DNA from: Rhodocyclaceae bacterium
GTDB taxonomy: Bacteria > Pseudomonadota > Gammaproteobacteria > Burkholderiales > Rhodocyclaceae
Assembly: GCA_030682175.1 (NCBI GenBank)
Contig: JAUXOM010000020.1
Location: 19,616 to 83,615, forward strand
Length of the DNA stretch: 64,000 bases
Direction: 5' to 3'
The notes below the pieces were generated by a model that saw only the letters and a program-made list of their open reading frames with translations, searched no databases and was not told where the DNA came from. Within the stretch, counting starts at the first letter, position 1, and each line of letters begins with the position of its first letter. This document shows positions 28,401 to 36,319 of this stretch, one piece after another. The position numbers were made by a program, and so were the translations under genes.

Positions 28401-29928
28401 CAAGAGTAACGAGGATACGACGTCCACAACCGGCCTGTATCGCGAGCGCAAGGGCCGGCTTGGCGACATCGTGTCGTCCGAGGCGGTGTATGTGGGCAAG
28501 TATCTGTTCGACTACGGCACCAGCAGTGGCTATCCGGTTAAGGGCACCGCTCGCGCCAATCCGACCGTCTTTGTCGGCGCCAACGACGGCATGCTGCATG
28601 CCTTCAATGCCAATGATGGGAGTGAGCGCTGGGCTTACATCCCTTCGATGGTGATGAAGGATATCTTCCGTCTGGCCGACAAGGACTATTCCACCAAGCA
28701 CCGTTATTTTGTCGATGGCACACCGGTGACAGCCGACGTGCAGTCTGGCCTGCTGACCTGGAAGACCATCCTGGTCGGCGGCTTGGCGGGTGGTGGTCCC
28801 GGCTACTATGCCCTGGATATCACCGACACCGCCACAGATACCTCCGTCCTCAATCCGAAGGTGCTCTGGGAGTTTCGCCAGAAACCCGGTTGCACTGCCG
28901 GGACATCTCCCCGTTACACCACCGTCGCCGGCATCACGGAAGATTGCGATCTGGGCCACGGCTATGGCAACCCCGAGATCGTCAAGCTGCCCAGCGGCAC
29001 CTGGGTGGCCATGGTGACATCCGGCTACAACAACCACGTCACCGGCGATGGCAAGGGTTATCTGTATGTTCTAAATGCCCTGACCGGTGCCGTTCTCCAC
29101 AAGGTGACGACGAATACCGGTGATACGACGACGCCGAGCGGGTTGGGTCGCATCCGGTCCTGGGTCGAAGACGCCATGAGGGACAACACCGCCAAGTATG
29201 TGTATGGCGGCGACCTGCTGGGCAATATGTGGAAGTTCGACCTGACGAGCGGTACCCCGGTAAATAGCCTGCTGATCAATGTCGGATCGTCCAAACCCAT
29301 CACAGCCAGGCCGGAACTCGGCGAGGTCGTGAAGAACAATGGCCAGAAGAAGCGTGTGGTCTTCTTTTCGTCCGGCAAGCTGCTGGGCAACGTCGATCTT
29401 GCCGACACCAGCCAGCAGAGTTTCTACGGCATCTGGGATAAGGATGGCAGCCCATTGCCGACAACACTGATCGACTCCACGGTGAGTAGTGGTGGTAGTG
29501 GAAGGGTGGGCGTGGTGCAAACCTCCGTATTCGAGGATGACAATAACCTTGGCTGGCAACTCAATTATCCCGAGCTTGGCGAACGCGGCAATACCGATCC
29601 ACAGCTGGCCTTTGGTACGCTGATATTCGTAACCAACAAGCCCGGCTCGGCCGATGCCTGCAACCCTTCAGGCTTCTCAAGCTGGGTCTATAACGTCGAT
29701 TACCTCTCTGGCGGCGTCGTGCAACAGGCCGGGGATTCGAATACCCATCTGGCCACCGCTTACTCGGGTGCATCCACCCGGCCGAATGTGGTGGTACTGC
29801 CCAGCGGCGTAGTCAAGAGCATCACCCGGACTTCCGGTCAGGACGTTGTCAACAACGTTGAGGAGGTTCGCATCAAGAGCGGCGGATCCTCGGTTAGGCG
29901 CGTTACATGGCGCGAACTGCAGAACTGA
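25489..29928 (+). CDS. pilY1: PilY1-type pilus tip adhesin/biogenesis factor
   Basis: 1479 residues from ATG 25489 with AGGAG 5 nt before. Signal peptide ends ...GTAQA. A von Willebrand factor A-like N-terminal part has the MIDAS motif MDNSGSMDWD near residue 57. From about residue 1000 the conserved PilC/PilY1 beta-propeller starts (SSEAVYVGKYLF, then VFVGANDGMLHAFNA near 1025, VDGTPVTADV, GGLAGGGPGYYALD). PilY1 sits at the type IV pilus tip, promotes adhesion and mechanosensing and limits retraction. The segment at about 26,500-26,850 is visibly AT-richer than the rest, suggesting a recently swapped surface domain. Confidence 0.92.
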   Translation: MNTSIGYHKHIAAALLTSAALALTGTAQAAPTDLATVPLITPGVSSVRPNLMFIMDNSGSMDWDYLPDWIYRTGENLCKGSAGTANVRCCREPDGTTGSWSCLPQDAAGVNFDGSGGPHLRGMPPFHSADFNSNYYNPAITYTAPKNADGTSKTSYSGTGAVPWDGYGVQYNNVTRTINLTTEFPDVEWCTDTTYSDCLRADNYVLPGTVNSKSYTTMRAVRATGSSMTFATGSPAAPTTITSNVGPYYYTMVPGEYCTTRKLVTCINAAGPTATHTFPASLRWCNNSAGRVAGEQGASTTDACQAVKNVTYKYPRYPTLLLANAVSAANATGTITVANLPRSDSATGTGATCNSEPINKKTTVTSIRLNGDEILTAPFIYCDRDSNQNDRNRNLAEQIRTRIGNDFTASRSGAVLTITTPSTPSYNGAERITIITTATLTVSVFSGGVTASPALYAAGSFKRLDIVSGQTFGNMCVNASGVVSNASGACPSGSTVVVDRNSRTDCAGRPTCTYAEELANFANWFAWYRSRMQMTKSTLSTAFQSVDDRFRVGYFTINSASSNLVNIAPFDTAQKSTWYTKLFAANPDGGTPLRVALAQAGRIYAGKTAITGATDPVQYSCQKNFTILSTDGYWNGSNGVRVDGTTAIANEDSTDMVIGGVTGPFADTYSGTLADVAAYYYKTDLRQSVTPFSNCTGAENVSVCANDVPTSTGDKNTAQHMVTYTIGLGIDGVMKYRDNYKTPTTDTTDDYDAVRLGTTASPATGVCPWQTTGACNWPQPAADTQTSIDDLWHAAVNGHGNYYSAKDPLGLSRGLLDVLAGIATDDGGAAAATTSNPNVTTGDNFVFSSKYWTSQWTGELIRQTMDLTSGNINTGQDWEAHTQLDAASWSGRNIYTFSSAHPANKLKPFRWDELNGVSTSCTPPTDEKGCFSSTYIDSSLAQFCTTGPLCLSSTEKTAASGQNLVDFLRGDKSNEDTTSTTGLYRERKGRLGDIVSSEAVYVGKYLFDYGTSSGYPVKGTARANPTVFVGANDGMLHAFNANDGSERWAYIPSMVMKDIFRLADKDYSTKHRYFVDGTPVTADVQSGLLTWKTILVGGLAGGGPGYYALDITDTATDTSVLNPKVLWEFRQKPGCTAGTSPRYTTVAGITEDCDLGHGYGNPEIVKLPSGTWVAMVTSGYNNHVTGDGKGYLYVLNALTGAVLHKVTTNTGDTTTPSGLGRIRSWVEDAMRDNTAKYVYGGDLLGNMWKFDLTSGTPVNSLLINVGSSKPITARPELGEVVKNNGQKKRVVFFSSGKLLGNVDLADTSQQSFYGIWDKDGSPLPTTLIDSTVSSGGSGRVGVVQTSVFEDDNNLGWQLNYPELGERGNTDPQLAFGTLIFVTNKPGSADACNPSGFSSWVYNVDYLSGGVVQQAGDSNTHLATAYSGASTRPNVVVLPSGVVKSITRTSGQDVVNNVEEVRIKSGGSSVRRVTWRELQN

Positions 29929-29967
29929 TGACGGGACGTGCGATGGCTCGCGGGGAATCCTCGCTAT

Positions 29968-30633
29968 ATGGGGAGGATGGGACAGTGGCGGCTGTTGTTG
30001 GCCCTGTGTTGTTCCGTCCTCATCCACCTGCTGGTCATCGACTCCCTGTCGCCTGGAGTTCCTGGAATTGGCCTCTGGCACCGAGCGCTGCAGGGGTCGT
30101 CGCACCAATTTGATGTGCTGATCCTGGCCGGGGCGGTAAAGGGTGCTGACGACGGGCAACCGGCAGCAACCCTGGCGGAACTGGAATCTACCGCTGCCGA
30201 TTTTTCCTTGGCAAAAGCGCATGAGTCGTCATTTGCGGAAGACGCGGCGGCTACTTCTTCAGCCGCCTCGCGCCTTGGATTGCTACCGGAGGGGGAATTT
30301 GGCCCGCCTTATCCGCCGCCCGCCCCGGCCTACTTCCCATCCGACGAGCTTGACCATCAACCACGGCTTTTAACCGAACTGGACACAAGCTTCCCCGAGG
30401 TCGGCAACATTGCAGGGGCTGGGCGCATGATATTCATATTGCTCATCGACGAAACGGGGCAGGTGGATGAGACGTTGAACGAATTCAGCAGTCTTGACCG
30501 GAATTTTGTGGGTGTAGTGCAGGCGTCATTGAACCAGATGCGCTTTGCGCCCGGAATGAAAAGCGATAGGCCGGTTAAGGCGCGGGTGCGTATCGAGGTG
30601 AATTTCGGTTATTCGGTATATGGACCGCCTTAG
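29968..30633 (+). CDS. TonB-like periplasmic protein following pilY1
   Basis: 221 residues from ATG 29968 (GTG 29938 and ATG 29977 are alternatives). One N-terminal membrane anchor (WRLLLALCCSVLIHLLVID), a middle region with Pro-rich PPYPPPAPAYFP, and a C-terminal domain ending in ...GQVDETLN and PVKARVRIEVNFGY, the pattern of TonB C-terminal domains. No ExbB/ExbD genes are nearby. Its place right behind pilY1 is compatible with a pilus or surface-protein role, but function is not shown. Confidence 0.5.
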   Translation: MGRMGQWRLLLALCCSVLIHLLVIDSLSPGVPGIGLWHRALQGSSHQFDVLILAGAVKGADDGQPAATLAELESTAADFSLAKAHESSFAEDAAATSSAASRLGLLPEGEFGPPYPPPAPAYFPSDELDHQPRLLTELDTSFPEVGNIAGAGRMIFILLIDETGQVDETLNEFSSLDRNFVGVVQASLNQMRFAPGMKSDRPVKARVRIEVNFGYSVYGPP

Positions 30634-30637
30634 CCAG

Positions 30638-30667
30638 TTGTTCGCCGACGACAGCTGCAAGTATAAT
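30638..30667 (+). promoter_or_regulatory. Promoter of tRNA-Thr
   Basis: TTGTTC (30638-30643), 18-nt spacer, perfect TATAAT (30662-30667), 11 nt before the mature tRNA 5' end. Confidence 0.65.
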
Positions 30668-30678
30668 CGCCCCGGTTC

Positions 30679-30754
<76 letters not shown>

Positions 30755-30763
30755 GTAATACCC

Positions 30764-30802
30764 AGCCCCCGCAGGCTTTCATGCCTGCGGGGGCTTTCTT
30801 TT
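30764..30802 (+). terminator. Intrinsic terminator of tRNA-Thr
   Basis: 13-bp stem AGCCCCCGCAGGC / GCCTGCGGGGGCT, 6-nt loop, followed by TTCTTTT. Confidence 0.88.
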
Positions 30803-30928
30803 GGTGTCAGCGAAGCACTTGCAACAGAAAACAGGCTGCATATTAATGAATCCTTTACTACTGGATATTTATATTAAAGAGTGCTTTAATTGATTCCATT
30901 GAGTTAAGCCTCCCTTTACTATGAAGCT

Positions 30929-32077
30929 ATGAAGCGCTCCACCGGAACTTACGTTACCTCAACGACCTTGGGCGAGTCTGTCCAGGCTTTCGTTCCTTAT
31001 CCGTTGCCTCCAGCCAAACCGGCGCTTGCGGGTGAGTCATACCTGGCGCAGAACCGCGAGTCAGAACTGGCGCTGGCCCGTTTGTCCGGGGTATCGGGTT
31101 TGGTGCCCGCGGTGGATTGGTTGTTGTACAGCGCCATCCGCAAGGAGGCCTTGCTGACCTCGCAGCTCGAAGGGACGCAGGCAACGCTCAGGGATTTATT
31201 TGACGAGGAAGCCGGATTCGCAGTTAGCAATTCCGCTGACGTGGAGGAGGTCACCAACTACCTCCGCGCCTTCCGGCTGGTACAGGACAATTTGCGTGAT
31301 CCAAGCGGTCTGCCGATCAGCGTTCGCCTGCTCTGTGATGCTCACCGCCTGTTGCTCGACGGGGTACGGGGTGCCGGCAAGCAACCCGGTGAATTGCGCC
31401 GTTCGCAGAACTGGATCGGTGGTACCCGTCCAGGCAATGCGGTATTCGTACCACCCCCATCGGATCGTGTGCCCGAATTGATCGGAGACATGGAGCGCTT
31501 CATCCACGACACGTCGTCGGCACTTCCGCCGCTCGTCAAAATTGCCTTGGTGCACGCCCAGTTTGAAACCATCCACCCCTTTCTGGATGGTAATGGGCGT
31601 ATTGGTCGACTGCTGATTGCGGTGCTTCTCGAACACTGGGGCCTGTTGCCGGAGCCGTTGATGTATCTCAGCGGCTATCTGAAGCAGCACCAGATGGAGT
31701 ACTACCGGCGGTTGTCGATCATCCGAACCGAGGGAGGCTGGGAATCCTGGGTGACATTTTTTCTGGAGGGGGTTGCAGCGGCCGCCACCGACGCGGAGCG
31801 CAGCATCATCGCAATCGCCAGCTTGGTGGCGGCTGACCGGCGGCGTTTGCTCGAATCGCCCAAGGCTGGCCCCACAAGCTACCGCTTGTTTGAGTTGTTA
31901 GCGATGATGCCGCGCTTTACCATCGAGCGCGTTCGTCAGAAGTTGGAAACAAGTTTCCCGACGGCGAATGCGGCCGTCAAAGTTCTGGAAGATCTCGGTA
32001 TCGTGACGGAGATGACCGGTCAGAAGAAGAATCGCAGCTACAGCTATCAGGCGTATATCGAGTTACTGTCGCGGTGA
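30929..32077 (+). CDS. Fic family protein (likely AMP transferase) with winged-helix C-terminus
   Basis: 382 residues. The Fic motif HPFLDGNGRIGR (near residues 217-228) matches the active HPFx[D/E]GNGRxxR consensus. Upstream, TSQLEG (near residue 76) fits the inhibitory-helix motif [S/T]xxxE[G/N], so this is a class II Fic whose own N-terminal helix blocks ATP. The last 90 residues look like a winged helix that could bind DNA. Such stand-alone Fic proteins usually AMPylate themselves or a partner, and no antitoxin partner gene is seen. It follows a tRNA gene and an AT-rich stretch (30830-30925), suggesting acquisition by transfer. Confidence 0.9.
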   Translation: MKRSTGTYVTSTTLGESVQAFVPYPLPPAKPALAGESYLAQNRESELALARLSGVSGLVPAVDWLLYSAIRKEALLTSQLEGTQATLRDLFDEEAGFAVSNSADVEEVTNYLRAFRLVQDNLRDPSGLPISVRLLCDAHRLLLDGVRGAGKQPGELRRSQNWIGGTRPGNAVFVPPPSDRVPELIGDMERFIHDTSSALPPLVKIALVHAQFETIHPFLDGNGRIGRLLIAVLLEHWGLLPEPLMYLSGYLKQHQMEYYRRLSIIRTEGGWESWVTFFLEGVAAAATDAERSIIAIASLVAADRRRLLESPKAGPTSYRLFELLAMMPRFTIERVRQKLETSFPTANAAVKVLEDLGIVTEMTGQKKNRSYSYQAYIELLSR

Positions 32078-32160
32078 GTATTTAGTGATGTTTTGGTTTA
32101 TAAAGCACGCAGATGGTTGTAATCCACCCTTCCTCTCCCTTTTCACTGCCACGAATGATC

Positions 32161-33042
32161 ATGACCACACCCCTGTTCGAGTCCTCAATTACCACTCTGC
32201 CGCTGCTCGCCCGCGGCAAGGTGCGCGACATCTACGCTGTTGGCGACGATCAGATGTTGATCATCGCCACCGACCGCCTTTCGGCTTTTGATGTGGTCAT
32301 GCCTGACCCGATTCCCGGCAAGGGCGCGGTGCTGACCGCCGTGGCCGATTTCTGGTTCAGGAAGCTCGGGCACATCATTCCCAATCAGCTCACCGGCATT
32401 GACCCGGAAACGGTGGTGGCGCCCGCCGAGCGCGAGCAGGTGCGCGGTCGGGCGATTGTCGTGAAGAAGCTGAAGCCGCTGCCCATCGAAGCGGTGGCAC
32501 GCGGTTACCTGATCGGTTCGGGCTGGAAGGACTATCAGGCGAGCGGCAAGGTTTGCGGCATTCCGCTCCCCGCCGGGCTGCAGATGGCGCAGCAGTTGCC
32601 GCAGCCCTTGTTCACGCCCTCAACCAAGGCGGCGGCGGGCACGCACGACGAGAATATCGACTTTGCCACGGTGGAGAAGCTGTTGGGCCAGGCCCTCGCG
32701 GCGCAGGTGCGGGACGCCACGTTGCGGCTCTACACCGAGGCGGCGGCTTATGCCCTGACACGCGGCATCATCATCGCCGACACCAAGTTCGAATTCGGCC
32801 AGGATGCGGCGGGCAAGTTGTATTTGATCGACGAAGTGCTGACGCCTGATTCATCACGCTTCTGGCCGGCCGACACTTATCAGGTTGGCGTCAGCCCGCC
32901 GAGCTTCGACAAGCAGTTCCTGCGCGACTACCTGGAAACACTCGACTGGAACAAGAAAGCCCCGGGGCCGAAGCTGCCCCCCGAGATTCTCGAGAAAACC
33001 GCCGCCAAGTATCGCGAAGCGCTAAGCCGGTTGACCGGCTGA
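32161..33042 (+). CDS. purC: Phosphoribosylaminoimidazole-succinocarboxamide synthase
   Basis: 293 residues from ATG 32161 ([16 protein letters not shown]). Makes SAICAR from CAIR, aspartate and ATP in purine synthesis. Visible: [47 protein letters not shown] and [15 protein letters not shown]. This is the longer bacterial/fungal-like form. In-frame ATGs at 32113 and 32155 lie upstream but are less family-like. Confidence 0.96.
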   Translation: MTTPLFESSITTLPLLARGKVRDIYAVGDDQMLIIATDRLSAFDVVMPDPIPGKGAVLTAVADFWFRKLGHIIPNQLTGIDPETVVAPAEREQVRGRAIVVKKLKPLPIEAVARGYLIGSGWKDYQASGKVCGIPLPAGLQMAQQLPQPLFTPSTKAAAGTHDENIDFATVEKLLGQALAAQVRDATLRLYTEAAAYALTRGIIIADTKFEFGQDAAGKLYLIDEVLTPDSSRFWPADTYQVGVSPPSFDKQFLRDYLETLDWNKKAPGPKLPPEILEKTAAKYREALSRLTG

Positions 33043-33087
33043 ACGCTGCCGCTTTTCTTGCTGTTCCCGTGTCGGCGGCTTGGGTGG

Positions 33088-33111
33088 CGCCGTCCCGCCA
33101 GAGCCGACTTT
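33088..33111 (-). repeat. [14 protein letters not shown] repeat, reverse copy between purC and prlC
   Basis: Read on the minus strand, AAAGTCGGCT-CTGGCGGGACGGCG with one substitution from consensus. It shows the repeat also lies outside genes and in both orientations. Confidence 0.75.
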
Positions 33112-33164
33112 TGCTGTTGTGGCTTGGGCATTGAAGTTCCCGGCGCCACCACCAATTACTGAAT

Positions 33165-35210
33165 ATGAACCCACTCCTCGACTTCTCCGGTCTGCCCCGT
33201 TTCGACTCTGTCGAACCCGATCATGTCGCACCCGCCATTCGCCAGTTGCTCGATGAGAATCGTGCCTTGCTGGCGCGGCTGGAACTGCCCGGCACGCCGG
33301 CTACCTGGGACGATTTTGTGGTGCCCCTGACCGATGCCGGTGAACGGCTGGGGCATGCTTGGGGCATTGTCGGCCATTTGCACGCGGTGAATGACGTGCC
33401 GCCCTGGCGTGAGGCCTACAACGCGATGCTGCCGGAAGTAAGCCGGTTTTATGCCGAGCTTGGACAAAACCTCGCGCTCTTCGAAAAATTCAAGACCTTG
33501 CGGCAGAGTCCGGAATTCGCCACGCTCTCGCCAACGCGTCAGCGCATTGTCGACAATGAGGTTCGCGATTTCCGTCTGGCGGGTGCCGAATTGCGTCCAG
33601 ACCTGAAACCGCGCTTTCAGGCGATTCAGGAAGAGCAGTCCGCGCTGGCGGCCAAATTTTCAGAAAACATTCTCGATGCCACCAATGCCCACGCCGAATG
33701 GGTGAGCGAAGCCAGCGGCGTGGCCGGTCTGCCCGCCGATGTGCGGGCCGCCGCGCGGGCCGCGGCCGAGAGCGAAGGCAAGCCGGGCTGGAAATTCACC
33801 CTGCATGCACCGTCCTATCTGCCGGTGATGCAGTATGCCGACGATCGCGAGCTACGCGCGCGCATGTATCGCGCCTATGCGACACGGGCATCCGAGTTCG
33901 GCAATCCGGAGTGGAACAATGGTCCGCTGATCGATCGCATTCTTGCCCTGTGTGCCGAAGAAGCGGCAATGCTGGGTTTTGCCACCTATGCCGAGGTTTC
34001 CCTGACCCCGAAAATGGCGGAATCCCCCGCACAGGTGATTGCATTTTTACGTGACATGGCGGCCAAGGCGCGGCCCTTTGCCGAGCGCGACATGGCTGAA
34101 TTGCAGGAATTCGCCCGTGACCGTCTCGGCTTCGGCACCCTGGAAAGCTGGGATCTGGCCTGGGTTGCGGAGAAGCTGAAACAGGAGCGCTACGCCTTCT
34201 CGGATGACGAGGTGAAACAATATTTTCCAGAACCGCAGGTGCTGGCCGGGTTGTTTAGGGTTATCGAGACGCTGTTCGGGCTTAAGCTAGAAGCCGATAG
34301 CGCGCCGGTCTGGCATCCGGACGTGCGCTTCTTCCGCATCCTGCGTGATGGCAAATTGATCGGCCAGTTCTATCTCGACCTGTATGCGCGCCCAACCAAG
34401 CGCGGTGGCGCCTGGATGGATGAGGCAGTGGCGCGCCGTCGGGTGCAGACCGGCACCCAAACGCCGGTCGCCTATCTCAACTGCAACTTCCCGGCCCCAG
34501 TCGGCGGCAAGCCGGCCACCTTCAGTCACAACGACGTCAATACCCTGTTCCACGAGACCGGTCACGGCCTGCATCACCTGCTGACGGAAGTCGATGAGCT
34601 CGCCGTCTCGGGCATCCATGGCGTCGAATGGGATGCCGTTGAACTCCCCTCGCAGTTCATGGAAAACTTTTGCTGGGAATGGGACGTGCTTTCGGGGATG
34701 ACAGCGCATGCCGAAACTGGTGCTCCGTTGCCGCGCGAACTCTTCGACAAGATGATTGCCGCCAAGAATTTCCAGAGTGGCGTGCAAACCCTGCGCCAGA
34801 TCGAATTCGGCCTTTTCGATTTGCTGGTGCATAGCGAATTCAAGCCCAGCAGCGACCAGTCGTTCATGGATGTGCTCGCCGAGGTGCGGCGTGAGGTTGC
34901 GGTGATCGTGCCGCCCGAATGGCAGCGCTTCCCGCACAGCTTTTCACACATCTTCGGTGGCGGCTATGCTGCTGGCTACTACAGCTACAAATGGGCCGAA
35001 GTCTTGTCAGCCGATGCTTACGCCGCCTTCGAAGAGGCAGCCTCCAGCGCCGGTACGGTGCTCGACGCCGCTACCGGCAAACGGTTTTGGCAGGAGATAC
35101 TTTCGGTCGGGGGTTCCCGGCCGGCGCTCGAATCTTTCCTGGCTTTCCGTGGCCGCACGCCGAACCCCGACGCCTTGTTGCGCCATAATGGCATGATCGC
35201 AACTGCCTGA
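33165..35210 (+). CDS. prlC: Oligopeptidase A (M3 metallopeptidase)
   Basis: 681 residues. Zinc motif FHETGHGLHHLL (HExxH) near residue 463 with the downstream Glu-containing ELPSQFMENF region. Degrades cleaved signal peptides and short peptides in the cytoplasm. Length matches E. coli OpdA. ATG at 33165 begins MNPLLDFSGLPRFDSVEPDHV, the normal N-terminus. The next gene starts 11 nt later. Confidence 0.95.
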   Translation: MNPLLDFSGLPRFDSVEPDHVAPAIRQLLDENRALLARLELPGTPATWDDFVVPLTDAGERLGHAWGIVGHLHAVNDVPPWREAYNAMLPEVSRFYAELGQNLALFEKFKTLRQSPEFATLSPTRQRIVDNEVRDFRLAGAELRPDLKPRFQAIQEEQSALAAKFSENILDATNAHAEWVSEASGVAGLPADVRAAARAAAESEGKPGWKFTLHAPSYLPVMQYADDRELRARMYRAYATRASEFGNPEWNNGPLIDRILALCAEEAAMLGFATYAEVSLTPKMAESPAQVIAFLRDMAAKARPFAERDMAELQEFARDRLGFGTLESWDLAWVAEKLKQERYAFSDDEVKQYFPEPQVLAGLFRVIETLFGLKLEADSAPVWHPDVRFFRILRDGKLIGQFYLDLYARPTKRGGAWMDEAVARRRVQTGTQTPVAYLNCNFPAPVGGKPATFSHNDVNTLFHETGHGLHHLLTEVDELAVSGIHGVEWDAVELPSQFMENFCWEWDVLSGMTAHAETGAPLPRELFDKMIAAKNFQSGVQTLRQIEFGLFDLLVHSEFKPSSDQSFMDVLAEVRREVAVIVPPEWQRFPHSFSHIFGGGYAAGYYSYKWAEVLSADAYAAFEEAASSAGTVLDAATGKRFWQEILSVGGSRPALESFLAFRGRTPNPDALLRHNGMIATA

Positions 35211-35221
35211 CGGAGACTTCA

Positions 35222-35695
35222 ATGAAGACTTTCGCACTGCTGTTCTTCCTGCTGTGCGTCAGCGTGGTAAACGCACAGACTACCTATCGTTGGGTCGATC
35301 AGGAGGGCAAGGTGCATTACGCGGATCGCCCACCGCCGCCGAAGACGGCGCGTGAAGTGCAGGAAAAGCAGTTCTCGGCACCAGCCGCAAACAAACAACT
35401 GCCTTTTGCGTTGCGTCAGGCCGTGAATAATTATCCTGTGACGCTCCATGTCAGCAACGACTGCCCCAGCGCCTGCAAGCTGGGCCGCGACTACCTTAAC
35501 AAGCGTGGCATTCCATTTAGCGAGAAAACCGTCGCAACCAATGAGGAAATCGAAGCCCTGCGCCAGTTGCAAGGTGGTGGTGAAGTCGCGGTACCCGTAT
35601 TGCAGGTCGGCGAAAAGACCATCAAAGGTTTTCTGGATACCAGTTGGGCCAGTTTGCTGGATGCGGCGGGCTACCCCAAATCGGATAACCGTTAG
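35222..35695 (+). CDS. Secreted DUF4124 protein with glutaredoxin-like domain
   Basis: 157 residues. Signal peptide MKTFALLFFLLCVSVVNA. DUF4124 segment YRWVDQEGKVHYADRPPP. From about residue 73 a glutaredoxin-like fold: VTLHVSNDCPSACKLGRDYL with CPSAC in place of CPYC, then a VPVLQVGEKTIKGF strand typical of thioredoxin folds (cis-Pro). Likely a periplasmic redox or thiol-binding protein. Its TAG stop lies within the terminal inverted repeat of the adjacent element, so its 3' end was probably set by that insertion. Confidence 0.75.
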   Translation: MKTFALLFFLLCVSVVNAQTTYRWVDQEGKVHYADRPPPPKTAREVQEKQFSAPAANKQLPFALRQAVNNYPVTLHVSNDCPSACKLGRDYLNKRGIPFSEKTVATNEEIEALRQLQGGGEVAVPVLQVGEKTIKGFLDTSWASLLDAAGYPKSDNR

Positions 35696-35809
35696 GGAAA
35701 TGCTGATTAAGTTCAGATTCGTCATTCCGGCGCAAGCCGGAATCCAGGAAAATCTACAAGCTGGACACCGGCCTACGCCGGTGTGACGGACTTGATCAGC
35801 GCTTCCTTA
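35693..35809. mobile_element. 117-bp MITE-like element with 20-bp terminal inverted repeats
   Basis: Left end TAGGGAAATGCTGATTAAGT (35693-35712) and right end, as reverse complement, TAAGGAAGCGCTGATCAAGT (35790-35809) match at 16 of 20 sites. Inside are two hairpins: CATTCCGGC-GCAA-GCCGGAAT and CACCGGC-CTAC-GCCGGTG. Encodes nothing. Similar CGTCATTCCGGCG-type elements are common in proteobacterial genomes (established knowledge). The terminal TAG/TTA form the stop codons of both flanking convergent genes. Confidence 0.8.
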
Positions 35810-36178
35810 GTCGATTTCTCTCAACATCGTCGATAACTCACGATCAAGCTGGTCCGGATTACCGGAATTGAGCTCGATCAGACGGCGCAGGTGGGTCACG
35901 CTATCAAGATCGATGCTATCGCAGTGCAGTCCAACCCGGCTGTCTTCGATATGGGCGACGGTTGCGTTCATGCTTATCTTTGCTTCCGCGGCAAGGTCAA
36001 GTTGTAACTGAAACCGGTCGCCCAGACTACCTGCCCAGCCATCGGGTATCTTGACGAGGGCCCCCTTGAGGGAAATGTCGAGAAGATCCGCCGTGATGAC
36101 CCGTTCGGTTGCCGCCAATCGAACCGGAGAGTGAAAGTGGGCGCGCCAAAACTGGCGACGCTCGTTTTGCGTGGTCAT
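35807..36178 (-). CDS. PilZ domain protein
   Basis: 123 residues. c-di-GMP-binding signature: RRQFWRAHF (Arg-rich N-terminal switch) and DISLKGALV ([D/N]xSxxG) about 25 residues later. A stand-alone PilZ receptor; in this pilus-bearing organism it may link c-di-GMP to motility or surface functions (inference). Its TAA stop is supplied by the inverted repeat of the MITE-like element. Confidence 0.85.
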   Translation of the reverse strand: MTTQNERRQFWRAHFHSPVRLAATERVITADLLDISLKGALVKIPDGWAGSLGDRFQLQLDLAAEAKISMNATVAHIEDSRVGLHCDSIDLDSVTHLRRLIELNSGNPDQLDRELSTMLREID

Positions 36179-36269
36179 GGGATGCTCCAGGCGACATTTA
36201 TACGGACGATTTGATTCTCGCTAGGCAGAACACTACCAAGAAATTCGTGGCATGTTGCAGCGAATTATT

Positions 36270-36293
36270 TGACTATACTGTCCAGTCTAGTCA
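36270..36293. promoter_or_regulatory. 24-bp palindromic operator before the tetR-RND genes
   Basis: The arms TGACTA-n-ACTG and CAGT-n-TAGTCA form a near-perfect 24-bp palindrome with a 2-nt centre (36281-36282). A TATACT -10-like hexamer (36274-36279) lies inside it. A regulator bound there would block RNA polymerase. The size matches AcrR-type operators (established knowledge for E. coli). Confidence 0.7.
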
Positions 36294-36319
36294 GGAAAGA
36301 TCAGAAATTACAAAAGTCC

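Noticed and set aside
27265..29037. 590-codon open frame on the minus strand inside pilY1
   Set aside because: Antisense to conserved PilY1 propeller sequence; no domain of its own.
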